Shown: positions 7,929 through 16,220, counted from the stretch's first letter. The stretch is 34,558 nt of DNA from an uncultured Oscillospiraceae bacterium (GCA_910585265.1 CAJUCA010000033.1:1-34558), one strand, 5' to 3'. The notes: generated from the sequence alone by a model not told the origin. Program-made: numbers and translations.

Positions 7929-7965
7929 TGATGGATTCTCCCGCCGGAGGCGGGAGAATCCATCA
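7929..7965. repeat. 37-bp perfect palindrome, right copy
   Basis: This copy is identical, base for base, to the one at 7645-7681. It lies 17 bases upstream of the comEC -35 hexamer, so a cruciform or RNA hairpin here could influence comEC expression. Confidence 0.85.
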
Positions 7966-7981
7966 ATATAGCTTTCCCACA

Positions 7982-8010
7982 TTGACTTGTCCCCCCGAAC
8001 CGGATAAAAT
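7982..8010 (+). promoter_or_regulatory. sigma-A promoter of comEC-holA-rnmV
   Basis: TTGACT (7982-7987) and TAAAAT (8005-8010) are separated by 17 bases, about 32 bases before the comEC start. A 12-base match to its 5' part, TTGACTTGTCCC, also occurs at 7618-7629 on the far side of the palindrome-bounded island. Confidence 0.75.
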
Positions 8011-8041
8011 AGGGGGGAATTGCTTGGAAGGGGGCGGCGGT

Positions 8042-10411
8042 ATGCGGAAGCTGGCGTGGTTTGCGGGGGGCTTTGGGGCCGCCTGCCTCTGGGCGTGCTA
8101 TTTTCCGCCGGGGATTCGTCCGATGCTGATTGCCTTCCTGGCGGCGGGGCTGGGGCTGGCGGGGTGGCTGTCCACCCGGCCCCGGGCGGGGGAGCACCCC
8201 GTCCTCCTGCGCCGGGGGCGGGACAAGGGGCGGTATAAGCTGTACCAGCTCTCCCGGCGGGTGCTGGCCCTGGGGCTGGGGGCGGCGTCCGCCCTGCTGT
8301 GGGCGTCCGCCTATTCCGCCCTGCTCCGCGCCCCGGCGGAGGGGCTGGCGGGGGAGGAGGTTCCGGTGGCCGGGGAGGTAGCATCCTATCCCGCGGCGAC
8401 CTCCATCGGCGGGTACTCCGTCACCCTGCGGCTGGGGGAGGGCCTGCTGGCCCCGGACGCGCTGGCCTTCGGGCCGGAGGACTGGGGCGGGCTGAAGCCC
8501 GGGGACAGGGTGGCGTTTACGGGCCGGGTCCAGCCCGCCGCCCGGGCCTTTGGGGATGAGACCACCTACTACACCGCCAAGGGGGTGTACCTCATCGCCT
8601 ACTGCCGGGGAGAGGGGACGGTGACGCCCGCCCCCGCCGTGCCGCCCCGGTACTGGCCCGCCCTGTGCGCCCAGGCCCTGAAAAACGGGATTTACACCGC
8701 CTTTGACCAGACCGCCGCCCCCATTGCCGCCGCCGTGACGTTAGGGGACAAGTCCGGGCTGGACGAAACGCTGTACTCCGCCTTTAACCGGGCGGGGCTG
8801 ATGCACGCGGCAGTGGTGTCCGGCCTGCACGTGTCGTTTTTGATGGGGCTGGCCCTGGGCCTGCTGGGCCGGAGCCGGAGGGTGGCCCTGGGGCTGCTCC
8901 CCCTGCTGGCGTTCTACGCTTTGATGGCCGGGGGCACGGCCTCCGCCCTCCGGGCGGTGATCATGCACAGCGCGCTGCTGTTCGCGCCCCTGGCCCGCCG
9001 GGAGGGGGACGGGCCGACGGCCCTGGCCTTCGCCCTGCTCCTGCTGCTGATCCAGAACCCCTTTGCCGCCGCCAGCGTGGGCCTGCAACTGTCCTTCGCG
9101 TCGGTGGCGGGGATTCTGCTGGCCTCCGAGCCGCTGTTCCGGTGGCTGTACCGCCCCCTCAAAGCCCGGAAGCCGGGGAAGGATCGGCCCGTCAGGGGAA
9201 GGCTGTGGGCGGCGGGGCGGTACGCTCTCACCAGCGCGTCCGTCTCCCTGGGGGCCATGCTGTTCACCGCGCCCCTCATCGCCCTGTACTTCGGGCAGAT
9301 CCCGCTGCTGTCGCCCCTGTCGGGCATTCTGGCCCTGTGGGCGTTGAGCCTGCTGGTGCCCTGCGCCCTGGTGCTGGGGACGGCGGCGGTGTTCCTGCCG
9401 GGACCCGCCGCCTTGCTGGGGGCCCCGGCGGGGCTTTTGGCCCGCTATGCCCGGTGGATCGCCCTGGCCTTGGGCAGGTTCCCCTTCGCGTCGCTGAGCA
9501 CGGACAGCGTGTACTGCCTGATCTGGCTGGGCGCGGCGTACCTGGCCCTGGCGGCGGCTTTTCTGGGAAGGGAGCGGCCCCGGAGGCCCCTGCTGGGGGC
9601 GGGGATGGCGGCCATCCTGCTGTGCGCCGCCATCGGGCTGGGGCGGCTGGAGGCGGACGGGGCGGATCTCACCGCCGCCGCCCTGGATGTGGGGCAGGGC
9701 TCGGCCACGGTCTTGCAGTCCGGGGGCCGGACGGCCCTGGTGGACTGCGGCGGCAGCGGAAGCCGGAGCGCGGGGGACATTGCCGCCGACCACTTTGCCG
9801 CCCAGGGGCGCGTCCGGCTGGACCTGCTGGTGCTCACCCATTTTGACAGCGACCACTGCAACGGGGTGGAGCAGCTCTTTTACCGCATGAGGGTGGACCG
9901 GGTGGCTGTCCCGGCGGGGGACGCCGACCCGGAGGCCGCCGCCCGGCTGATGGAACTGGCGGAGGCGGAGGGTGCCCAGGTGGTTTTGGTGGAGGGGACG
10001 GAACGCCTGTCCCTGGGGGAGGCGGAGCTCACCCTGTTCCCGCCCCTGGGCGGGGGCACGTCCAACGAGTCGGGGCTGTTTGTCCTGTGTACCGCGGGGG
10101 AGTTCGACGTGCTGATCACCGGGGACGCGGACGCCTTTGTGGAGAAGATGCTGGTGAAGTACCAGCCCATACCGGACATTGAGGTGCTGGCGGCGGGGCA
10201 CCACGGCTCCAAGCACTCCAGCTGCGGGGAGTTTTTACAGGCCGTGGCTCCCGAGATCGCCCTGATCTCGGCGGGGGCCAACAACTCCTATGGACACCCG
10301 GCCCAGGAGACGCTGGAGCGGCTGGAGGAGCTGGGCGCGGAGATTCACCGCACCGACCGGGAGGGCACCGTCACCGTCCGGGTGAAGGACGGACGGGTGG
10401 GAATCCATTAA
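8042..10411 (+). CDS. comEC: ComEC/Rec2 DNA uptake channel with metallo-beta-lactamase domain
   Basis: ComEC forms the inner-membrane channel through which single-stranded transforming DNA enters. The 789-residue product has N-terminal membrane segments, an OB-like extracytoplasmic domain (about 95-195), and the competence domain with the SGLHVSFL signature at 260-267 followed by many membrane helices. A C-terminal metallo-beta-lactamase domain starts near 545. In that domain THFDSDH (599-605), GD (694-695), GHHGSKHS (719-726) and SYGHP (749-753) keep the metal-ligand pattern, so the nuclease-like site looks intact. The ATG at 8042 follows a GGAAGGGGG site and its promoter. holA begins 21 bases downstream, the frequent Firmicutes order comEC-holA. 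Codon use matches the neighbours and no frameshift is seen. Confidence 0.95.
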   Translation: MRKLAWFAGGFGAACLWACYFPPGIRPMLIAFLAAGLGLAGWLSTRPRAGEHPVLLRRGRDKGRYKLYQLSRRVLALGLGAASALLWASAYSALLRAPAEGLAGEEVPVAGEVASYPAATSIGGYSVTLRLGEGLLAPDALAFGPEDWGGLKPGDRVAFTGRVQPAARAFGDETTYYTAKGVYLIAYCRGEGTVTPAPAVPPRYWPALCAQALKNGIYTAFDQTAAPIAAAVTLGDKSGLDETLYSAFNRAGLMHAAVVSGLHVSFLMGLALGLLGRSRRVALGLLPLLAFYALMAGGTASALRAVIMHSALLFAPLARREGDGPTALAFALLLLLIQNPFAAASVGLQLSFASVAGILLASEPLFRWLYRPLKARKPGKDRPVRGRLWAAGRYALTSASVSLGAMLFTAPLIALYFGQIPLLSPLSGILALWALSLLVPCALVLGTAAVFLPGPAALLGAPAGLLARYARWIALALGRFPFASLSTDSVYCLIWLGAAYLALAAAFLGRERPRRPLLGAGMAAILLCAAIGLGRLEADGADLTAAALDVGQGSATVLQSGGRTALVDCGGSGSRSAGDIAADHFAAQGRVRLDLLVLTHFDSDHCNGVEQLFYRMRVDRVAVPAGDADPEAAARLMELAEAEGAQVVLVEGTERLSLGEAELTLFPPLGGGTSNESGLFVLCTAGEFDVLITGDADAFVEKMLVKYQPIPDIEVLAAGHHGSKHSSCGEFLQAVAPEIALISAGANNSYGHPAQETLERLEELGAEIHRTDREGTVTVRVKDGRVGIH

Positions 10412-10432
10412 ACGAGGAAATGGGGGAGGGCT

Positions 10433-11488
10433 ATGCCGCCCAAGAAGAAAACGGTGGACAACACCGCCATGCGGGAGCTGAAGCAGGCCATCAAGGAGGG
10501 CGCGCCCAAGCGTCTGTACGTCTTTCACGGGGAGGAGGCCTTCCTCCGGGACGACTGCCTGGCCCGGCTGAAGGGGGCCATCCTGCCCCCGGGGCTGGAG
10601 GAGTTCAACCTCCACGCCGCCCAGGGGAAGGACTGCTCGGTGGACTGGATCGAGCAGGCGGTGGACTGCCTGCCCATGATGAGCGGGCGGACGCTGATCC
10701 TGGCGGCGGACTTCGACCTGTTCGGGCTGGGGGACAAGGCCAAGGAGCGGCTGGCGGAGATTTTGTCCACCCTGCCGGACTACTGCTGCCTGGTGTTTGT
10801 GTACGACCTGCTGGCCTACAAGCCCCCCGCCAGGGACAAGCTGGCCGCCCTGCTGAAGAAGGAGGGGGCGGCGGTGAACTTCCAGCGGCAGGAGCAGAAG
10901 ACCCTGGCGGCGTGGATCTGCCGCCAGTTCGGGAAGGCGGGGAAGCAGCTGGACAGCGCGGACGCGGAGTACCTGATCTTCCTGGTGGGGGATCTGATGC
11001 ACGACCTGTCCGCCGAGATCGGCAAGATCGCCGCCTATGCCCGGGGCCAGCGGGTGACCCGGGGGGACATGGACGCGGTGGCGGTGCCCAAGGTGGAGGC
11101 GGTGGTGTACCAGATGACGGACGCCATGGCCCGGAAGGACTTCGACAAGGCGGCGTCGGTGCTGGCGGACCTGCTCCACAGCCGGGAGGCCCCGGTGATG
11201 ATCCTGTCGGTGATGGGGAAGTATTTCCGGCAGCTGTACACGGCGCGGCTGTTCCTGTCCGCCGGAAGGGGCCGGGAGGAGTTTATGGAGCTGTGGGGCA
11301 TGAAAAGCGGCTATCAGGCGGACAAGCTGCTGGGGGCGGCCCGGGGGTTCTCCCTGCCCTGGTGCCGGTACGCCGTGGGGCGGTGCGCCGAGACGGATAT
11401 CCTGCTGAAGAACTCCTACGGGCAGGAGGGGGCGGTGCTCACCGGGCTGCTGATGGAGCTGGCGTCGGGCCGGAGGGCGGCGGTATGA
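10433..11488 (+). CDS. holA: DNA polymerase III subunit delta
   Basis: HolA is the delta subunit of the clamp loader, which opens the beta clamp for loading onto primed DNA. The 351-residue protein has the family N-terminal pattern LYVFHGEEAFLRDD (about 28-41), an AAA-like fold without a Walker A motif as expected for delta, and the later DLMHDLSAEIGKIAAYA segment. The C-terminal helical collar domain includes the region with VMGKYFRQLYTARL. The length is typical. The ATG at 10433 has GGGGGAGGG just upstream. The gene lies 21 bases after comEC and overlaps rnmV by four bases (ATGA), so the three are co-transcribed from the comEC promoter. It is essential for replication, which implies constitutive expression of this operon. 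Confidence 0.92.
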   Translation: MPPKKKTVDNTAMRELKQAIKEGAPKRLYVFHGEEAFLRDDCLARLKGAILPPGLEEFNLHAAQGKDCSVDWIEQAVDCLPMMSGRTLILAADFDLFGLGDKAKERLAEILSTLPDYCCLVFVYDLLAYKPPARDKLAALLKKEGAAVNFQRQEQKTLAAWICRQFGKAGKQLDSADAEYLIFLVGDLMHDLSAEIGKIAAYARGQRVTRGDMDAVAVPKVEAVVYQMTDAMARKDFDKAASVLADLLHSREAPVMILSVMGKYFRQLYTARLFLSAGRGREEFMELWGMKSGYQADKLLGAARGFSLPWCRYAVGRCAETDILLKNSYGQEGAVLTGLLMELASGRRAAV

Positions 11489-12081
11489 CGGCCCCCCTGC
11501 CCATACGGGAGGCCATTGTGGTGGAGGGGCGGTACGACAAGGCGGCCCTGGCGGGGGTGGTGGACACCCTGATCCTGGACACCGCCGGGTTCGGGGTGTT
11601 CCGGGACGGGGAGAAGCTGGCTTTGCTGCGGCGGCTGGCGGAGAAGCGGGGCCTGATTGTGCTCACCGACCCGGACGGGGCGGGGTTTGTGATCCGGAAC
11701 TACCTGAAGGGGGCCATCCCCAAGGGGCAGGTGAAGCACGCCTATGTGCCCGACGTGTACGGCAAGGAGCGGCGCAAGCGGGCCCCCGGTAAGGAGGGCA
11801 AGCTGGGGGTGGAGGGGATGTCCCCGGACGTGCTGCGGCGGGCGGTTTTGAACGCCGGGGCCACGGTGCTGGACGGGGACGCCCCGGAACGGGCGGCGGG
11901 GAACCTCACCCCGGCGGACCTGTTTGCCCTGGGCCTGTCCGGGACGGCGGACGCGGCAGAGCGGCGGAGGGAGCTACTGAAGCGGCTGGGCCTGCCGGAG
12001 CGGATGAGCGCGAAGGCCCTGCTGGCGGCGTTGAACGCGCTGTATACGCCGGAGGAGCTGGAGGAATTGTTCGGAAAATGA
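11485..12081 (+). CDS. rnmV: Ribonuclease M5-like TOPRIM protein (5S rRNA maturation; DUF4093 type)
   Basis: RNase M5 cleaves precursor 5S rRNA to its mature ends in Firmicutes. The 198-residue protein starts with a TOPRIM domain: VVEGRYD with catalytic Glu14, then LTDPDGAGFVIRN with the DPD acidic pair at 62-64. This is followed by VKHAYVP and a basic K-E-R-R-K-R stretch, GVEG, and a C-terminal helical DUF4093-like domain ending in TPEELEELF. The ATG overlaps the holA stop by four bases, so translational coupling is likely. A terminator follows directly. A divergent TOPRIM protein with another RNA substrate is possible, but family and length agree with RnmV. Confidence 0.85.
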   Translation: MTAPLPIREAIVVEGRYDKAALAGVVDTLILDTAGFGVFRDGEKLALLRRLAEKRGLIVLTDPDGAGFVIRNYLKGAIPKGQVKHAYVPDVYGKERRKRAPGKEGKLGVEGMSPDVLRRAVLNAGATVLDGDAPERAAGNLTPADLFALGLSGTADAAERRRELLKRLGLPERMSAKALLAALNALYTPEELEELFGK

Positions 12082-12086
12082 GAGCA

Positions 12087-12113
12087 GGAGCCAAAACGAT
12101 ACGTTTTGGCTCC
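12087..12113. terminator. bidirectional terminator after rnmV
   Basis: A 12-base perfect stem, GGAGCCAAAACG (12087-12098) pairing with 12102-12113, has a three-base loop and is followed by TACTTTTATT. It lies between the rnmV stop and the convergent metallopeptidase-like gene, which ends at 12119. Confidence 0.85.
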
Positions 12114-12118
12114 TACTT

Positions 12119-12589
12119 TTATTCCAGATTGTTGAGGCCGTCGAACAGGTCGTTGAAGGACTTCATTCCGGCGCACCGCCCGAAGGACAGCTCCTTATCC
12201 TCCCCGAATTCCAGAAGGAAGCACTTGGTCAGCTCCTCCACCGTGACCTCCAGCGATTCGAAAAACTGCCGGTAGGCGAAGGATCGGGCCGGGGTGCCTT
12301 CCTCGAACTGGCTGACGATCAGGGATTCCGTCACCTGATCCAGGGGGTACAGCTTCAGGTGCATCAGCTCGTGGACGATGTCCTCCTCCAGATTTTCCTG
12401 CCTGGGGTTGGCGGCGTTGAGCAGCAAAACCGCCTTGCGGTCGGTGCAGTCGATTTTGAAGTCCCCGGTCTTGGGCCAGTGGGGGTCGTCCACCCACTCC
12501 AGCCGCACGTCCCAGCCGGGGGTGAGGCGCAGCTTGCCGCACCAGTACCGGAACCGCTCCTGGAGGTGCTCACGGCTGGGGGCGGTCAT
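12119..12589 (-). CDS. putative small zinc metallopeptidase (HExxH protein), function unknown
   Basis: This is a 156-residue cytoplasmic-looking protein with no signal peptide. The only recognisable motif is HELMH at 73-77, preceded by hydrophobic and acidic residues (EEDIVHELMHLKLYPLD), the usual setting of a zincin active-site helix. A possible third ligand is Glu88, eleven residues after the second His, but this is a guess. The region before the motif (DFKIDCTDRKAVLLLN, about 43-58) could form the edge strand seen in many minimal zincins. The start ATG overlaps the rpiB stop by four bases, so it is the last gene of the PMT-PHP-rpiB cluster and probably translationally coupled. It is reminiscent of SprT-like or phage-borne minimal peptidases, but I cannot assign a family. 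Confidence 0.75.
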   Translation of the reverse strand: MTAPSREHLQERFRYWCGKLRLTPGWDVRLEWVDDPHWPKTGDFKIDCTDRKAVLLLNAANPRQENLEEDIVHELMHLKLYPLDQVTESLIVSQFEEGTPARSFAYRQFFESLEVTVEELTKCFLLEFGEDKELSFGRCAGMKSFNDLFDGLNNLE

Positions 12590-13023
12590 GCCTCGATCTC
12601 CATGACCTTGTCCACCCGGCGTTGGTGGCGGCCGCCCTCAAAGTCCGTGGTCAGGAACACGTCCAGAATCCGCTCCGCCAGGTTGCCGCCCGTCACCCCG
12701 GCCCCCATGGCCAGCACGTTGGCGTCGTTGTGGCGGCGGGTCATTTCGGCGGACAGCGGCTCGTGGCACAGGGCGCACCGCACCCCCCGCACCTTGTTGG
12801 CGGCGATGCTCATGCCGATGCCGGTGGTGCACAGCACCACGCCCCGCTCACAGGTCCCGTCCGCCACCAGTCTGGCGGCGGCAACGCCGAAATCGGGGTA
12901 GTCGCAGCTGTCCGTGCTGTGGGTGCCGCAGTCGGTGACCTGGTGGCCCTGGCTGGTGAGGTGGGCCTTGAGGCGTTCCTTCAGATCAAAGGCCCCGTGG
13001 TCGCAGGCGATGGAGAGTTTCAT
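12586..13023 (-). CDS. rpiB: Ribose-5-phosphate isomerase B (RpiB/LacA/LacB family)
   Basis: RpiB interconverts ribose 5-phosphate and ribulose 5-phosphate in the pentose phosphate pathway. The 145-residue protein has the IACDHGAFDLK start with Asp8 and His9, the catalytic Cys65 in LCTTGIGMSIAANK, and the RRHNDANVLAMG segment with His98. It ends with a short C-terminal tail that normally reaches into the partner subunit. The usual CGTGIG is CTTGIG here, a mild change. The ATG at 13023 has an AAAGGA site upstream, while the longer upstream frame overlaps the PHP gene. It lies 19 bases after the PHP phosphatase and overlaps the HExxH gene, so the three are one transcript. An allose- or galactose-6-phosphate isomerase role cannot be fully excluded. 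Confidence 0.92.
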   Translation of the reverse strand: MKLSIACDHGAFDLKERLKAHLTSQGHQVTDCGTHSTDSCDYPDFGVAAARLVADGTCERGVVLCTTGIGMSIAANKVRGVRCALCHEPLSAEMTRRHNDANVLAMGAGVTGGNLAERILDVFLTTDFEGGRHQRRVDKVMEIEA

Positions 13024-13042
13024 GGTGTCAAGTCCTTTCCGT

Positions 13043-13858
13043 TTACAGTTTGTGGAGGACGGGCTTTCGGCCCGCGAAGGTGGTGACGCAGTCAAAGCCC
13101 GCCGCCTGGAGCATTTGGAGGGCCTCGGGGATGCCCTTTGCCACGTCCTCGGGGCGGTGGGCGTCGGCCCCCACGGTGACGAGCTGGCCGCCGCACTCCT
13201 TGAACCAGCGCAGCAGGGGGGGCCAGCAGTCCAGATCGCGGCCCCGGCAGACGTTGACCTCCAGGGCGTGGTCGGTTTTGGCCACCTCGGTGAAGATCTG
13301 GCGCACCTGCTCCTCGTAGTCCGCCAAGGTGAGGGCGACGCCGTCCCGGTGGATGTAGCGGAGGGGGTAGACGATGTGGGCCAGGCTGTCGTAGCAGTCG
13401 GGGCACTGGGTCACCAGCGTCCAGGTGTGGGTTAGGGTGGACTCCACCGCTTTTCGGGCCAGGGCGGGGGTTTTGCCGTAGTCGGAGAAGTAGAGATCCC
13501 GGCAGCCCTCTTCGCCGATCCAGTTGTGGAGGGAGCCCAGGACGAAGTCCAGCTCATCCCCGCCCTGGGCGAGGATGGCCCGGGCGGCGGCGGGGTCGGC
13601 GGGGGCGGAGCCCAGCTCGATGCCGAGGCGGAGGGTGAGCTTGTCCCCAAGGGCGGATCGGACGGCGTGGAACTGGGCCCGGGCGGCGGGCCAGTCGAAG
13701 GAGGCGCAGGGGTTCCCGTCCAGATCCAGCAGGTCGCAGTGGTCGGTGACGCAGAATTCCTGGAGGCCGGCGGCAATGGCGGCCCGGGCGGTGTCAAGGA
13801 GTTCGGCTTCACTGTCGGGAGAAATTTTGGAGTGGCTGTGCAGATCGCAGAGATACAT
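13043..13858 (-). CDS. PHP-domain phosphatase (histidinol-phosphatase HisJ-like)
   Basis: This 271-residue PHP hydrolase resembles HisJ/HisK histidinol-phosphatases. The trinuclear metal site is evident: HSH at 7-9, TDH with His40, Glu81 in the LGIELG strand, His111 in GSLHNW, His161, Glu200, and the D-A-H pair at 232-234. The start ATG at 13858 has GAGGTGA close upstream. No other his genes are adjacent, so histidine biosynthesis is plausible but not supported by context, and other sugar or nucleotide phosphate substrates are possible. It lies 64 bases downstream of the PMT gene and 19 bases upstream of rpiB on the same strand. It is probably part of one operon with them. Confidence 0.88.
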   Translation of the reverse strand: MYLCDLHSHSKISPDSEAELLDTARAAIAAGLQEFCVTDHCDLLDLDGNPCASFDWPAARAQFHAVRSALGDKLTLRLGIELGSAPADPAAARAILAQGGDELDFVLGSLHNWIGEEGCRDLYFSDYGKTPALARKAVESTLTHTWTLVTQCPDCYDSLAHIVYPLRYIHRDGVALTLADYEEQVRQIFTEVAKTDHALEVNVCRGRDLDCWPPLLRWFKECGGQLVTVGADAHRPEDVAKGIPEALQMLQAAGFDCVTTFAGRKPVLHKL

Positions 13859-13922
13859 CGAAATCACCTCAAAAAGTGTTCTCAAAGCCGGATCACAGTC
13901 CGGCAGGGCGGGGGATCCGCGC

Positions 13923-16220
13923 CTACAGGGGCCAGCTGGGGAACCAGCGGAGGAAATAGGTAGCATACCAGTTGGGCACTAAAATCCCGATCAGCTCCGG
14001 GTAGAATATGGCGTACAGCAGCCCCGCGCAGCCCGTGAAGCCGTACACCGCCAGCCCGGCCCACTCCCGCTTCCGGTTCAGCATATCGTCCATCAGGTAG
14101 GCGATGGCGAAGCACAGGAACAGCACCGTGGGGAAGTAGTGGTAGGCGAACAGCACCCGGCCGATGGCCGTCCAGGGCACAAGCTGGGACAGGGTGGCGA
14201 GGACGATGAACAGGGCTTTGCCGCATTTGCGGCGCACCATCTGAACCGCCACGGCGAAAAAGGCCAGCAGCCCCGCCCAGGACACCAGGGGGTTGTTGAA
14301 GGAGGCGAATATGCCCCGCATTCCCTGGACGCTGAAATCCTGGTAGTAGAGGATGGGCCGGGCGTCCAGAATCCATTGGTACCAGTTGGATTGGTAGGGG
14401 TGGGGGGTGTGGACGCCCTGGTGGTAGGTGAGCATGAAATACTGGTTGCGGAGCATGAGGTCCACCGGGTTGCCGCTCTGGTCCGGGATGGCCTGGAAGA
14501 AGGCCCCGATCCGGTCGGCGACGCCGGGGGTTTTGCCCTCCCGGGCCAGGTTCTCCGTGACCCGGGCCATCTGCTCCGGGTACTGCTCCAGCCGCTCCGG
14601 CAGGCACTCCCAGAACCAGCCTGCCGACTGGCCCGCCAGCTCCAGGAAGCTGCCGCCGTTCCCCTTGGCGGCGGCGTAGGGGAAGTAGGAGGCGGTGTAG
14701 ATCATCAGCGGGATCACCACGAAGAACACCACCGACAGCCCCACGGTGCCCCAGGCGTGGGCGGTGAAGGAGGGGACGCGGGGGGGCGTCCAGGCGGGCT
14801 GCTCCTCCCGGAACATGGCCTCCGTCACCTCCCGGCGCACCTCCGGGGGGACGGGCTGGGTCTGGGCCGCCAGCTCCGCCTCGTGCCAGTCCCCGGCCTT
14901 GAAGATCATCCCCAGCAGCCACAGCAGGGCCAGCCCCGCCCCGGCGTATACCACCGTCCACTTGGAGGCGCAGCCGACGCCCCAGAACAGGCCGCTCAAA
15001 AACAGGGGCAGGACGTAGTGCCGCAGCTTTTTCCCCGCCGGGACGGCCAGCCAGCGGTACATGAAGTAGTAGGACACCAGGATGAAGAACACGCCGTAGG
15101 TGTCGATGGTGGCGATGCGGGTCTGGACCAGGTGCATGAAGTCGAAGGTGAACAGGGCCGCGCCGCACAGGGCCACCGGGGTTTTGCCGAACAGGTTTTT
15201 CAGGAACACGTAGAGAATGGGCACCATCAGCACGCCGAACAGGGTGCCCATGAACCGCCAGCCGAAGGGCACCATGCCGAACATGGCGATGCCGATGGAG
15301 ATGATGAGCTTGCCCAGGGGCGGGTGGGACACCTCGTAGGGATAGACGTTGTTCAGGTGCTCGTAGGCGGTGCGGGGGTGGTAGATCTCGTCGAAATAGG
15401 TGGAGTTCATGTAGGTGTATTGGTCCGACCACAGCTCGTACTCGTCAAACAGGGCGGCGGCACCGTCGTCCACATGATCCGGCTGGGGGAGGGCCTGCCC
15501 GCCGCTCCACAGGGCCAGCTCGGACAGCCACAGGCCCTCGTCCCGGGGCGCGCTGGACGCGGTGATGCGGAAGCGGGCGGCGGTGATGGGGCCCAGAGGC
15601 TCCGCGTCCAGATTGTCGTTATCCTTGGTGATCTCCAGGCCGTTCTGATCCACGTTGCGGTCCAGCTCCAGGATGTGCCACTTGAATAGGGAGTTGTAAT
15701 ACTGCTCCGGGCGCAGGCTGTGCCATTGGCCGTCCTCCTCCTCCCACTCCAGGGTGTAGTACCCGGTGCCCAGGGAGGTGTAGAGGGAGACGGTGTCCAC
15801 GGTGACGGGCTGGTTGTAGGAGAACTCATAGCTGTCCCCCTGCTGGAACTTCACCATGGACTGGGGGGCGTTGAAGTCCCCCAGCTGGAAGAAGGCGGTG
15901 AGGGCGTACACCGCCGTCAGCAGCAGCAGGGGCAGCGCGTCCCCGCGCTCCATGGGGTGGCGTTTCAGGGTGAGGGTCAGGCGGCGGGGGGCGGACTTCT
16001 CCTCCGCCAGGGCGATCCACTCCAGGCTGCGGGGCCGGGGGCGCAGGCACCACCAGTAATAGGCGAAAAAGGCCGCGACAATCAGCAGGCCGAACAGCGG
16101 CCACACAAAGGCGGGGGACAGATTGGAGAAAAACCAGGACACGCCTTCGCGCACCCGATCCCAGGTGAGAGGCTCCGGGCCGGGGGAGGGCGAGGCGGTT
16201 AAGGACAGCAGTTTGATCAT
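13923..16220 (-). CDS. PMT-family (GT39) membrane glycosyltransferase with inserted beta-sandwich-like domain
   Basis: This 765-residue multispanning protein resembles phospholipid-carrier-dependent protein mannosyltransferases, which move a sugar from a polyprenyl-phosphate donor to an extracytoplasmic acceptor. The family signature is the acidic loop motif FDEIYHPRTAYE (DE at 277-278) after the first helices. SHPPLGK at 298-304 and GWRFMGTLFG follow, then about ten hydrophobic segments. Between helix two and the DE motif (about 120-240) is an insert rich in beta-strand-like sequence, including GTGYYTLEWEEEDGQW and ITAARFRIT. It looks like a discoidin or galactose-binding sandwich. The ATG at 16220 has GGAGG seven bases upstream. 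The gene heads a likely operon with the PHP phosphatase, rpiB and the HExxH gene. Acceptor and sugar are unknown. Confidence 0.88.
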   Translation of the reverse strand: MIKLLSLTASPSPGPEPLTWDRVREGVSWFFSNLSPAFVWPLFGLLIVAAFFAYYWWCLRPRPRSLEWIALAEEKSAPRRLTLTLKRHPMERGDALPLLLLTAVYALTAFFQLGDFNAPQSMVKFQQGDSYEFSYNQPVTVDTVSLYTSLGTGYYTLEWEEEDGQWHSLRPEQYYNSLFKWHILELDRNVDQNGLEITKDNDNLDAEPLGPITAARFRITASSAPRDEGLWLSELALWSGGQALPQPDHVDDGAAALFDEYELWSDQYTYMNSTYFDEIYHPRTAYEHLNNVYPYEVSHPPLGKLIISIGIAMFGMVPFGWRFMGTLFGVLMVPILYVFLKNLFGKTPVALCGAALFTFDFMHLVQTRIATIDTYGVFFILVSYYFMYRWLAVPAGKKLRHYVLPLFLSGLFWGVGCASKWTVVYAGAGLALLWLLGMIFKAGDWHEAELAAQTQPVPPEVRREVTEAMFREEQPAWTPPRVPSFTAHAWGTVGLSVVFFVVIPLMIYTASYFPYAAAKGNGGSFLELAGQSAGWFWECLPERLEQYPEQMARVTENLAREGKTPGVADRIGAFFQAIPDQSGNPVDLMLRNQYFMLTYHQGVHTPHPYQSNWYQWILDARPILYYQDFSVQGMRGIFASFNNPLVSWAGLLAFFAVAVQMVRRKCGKALFIVLATLSQLVPWTAIGRVLFAYHYFPTVLFLCFAIAYLMDDMLNRKREWAGLAVYGFTGCAGLLYAIFYPELIGILVPNWYATYFLRWFPSWPL

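Noticed and set aside
7749..7931. 60-codon open frame in the AT-rich island
   Set aside because: No ribosome binding site, no conserved motif, and it ends within the right palindrome; AT-rich DNA gives such hydrophobic translations by chance.
7645..7965. CRISPR-like interpretation of the repeated 37-bp sequence
   Set aside because: Only two copies, 247 bases apart, fully palindromic, and no cas genes nearby.
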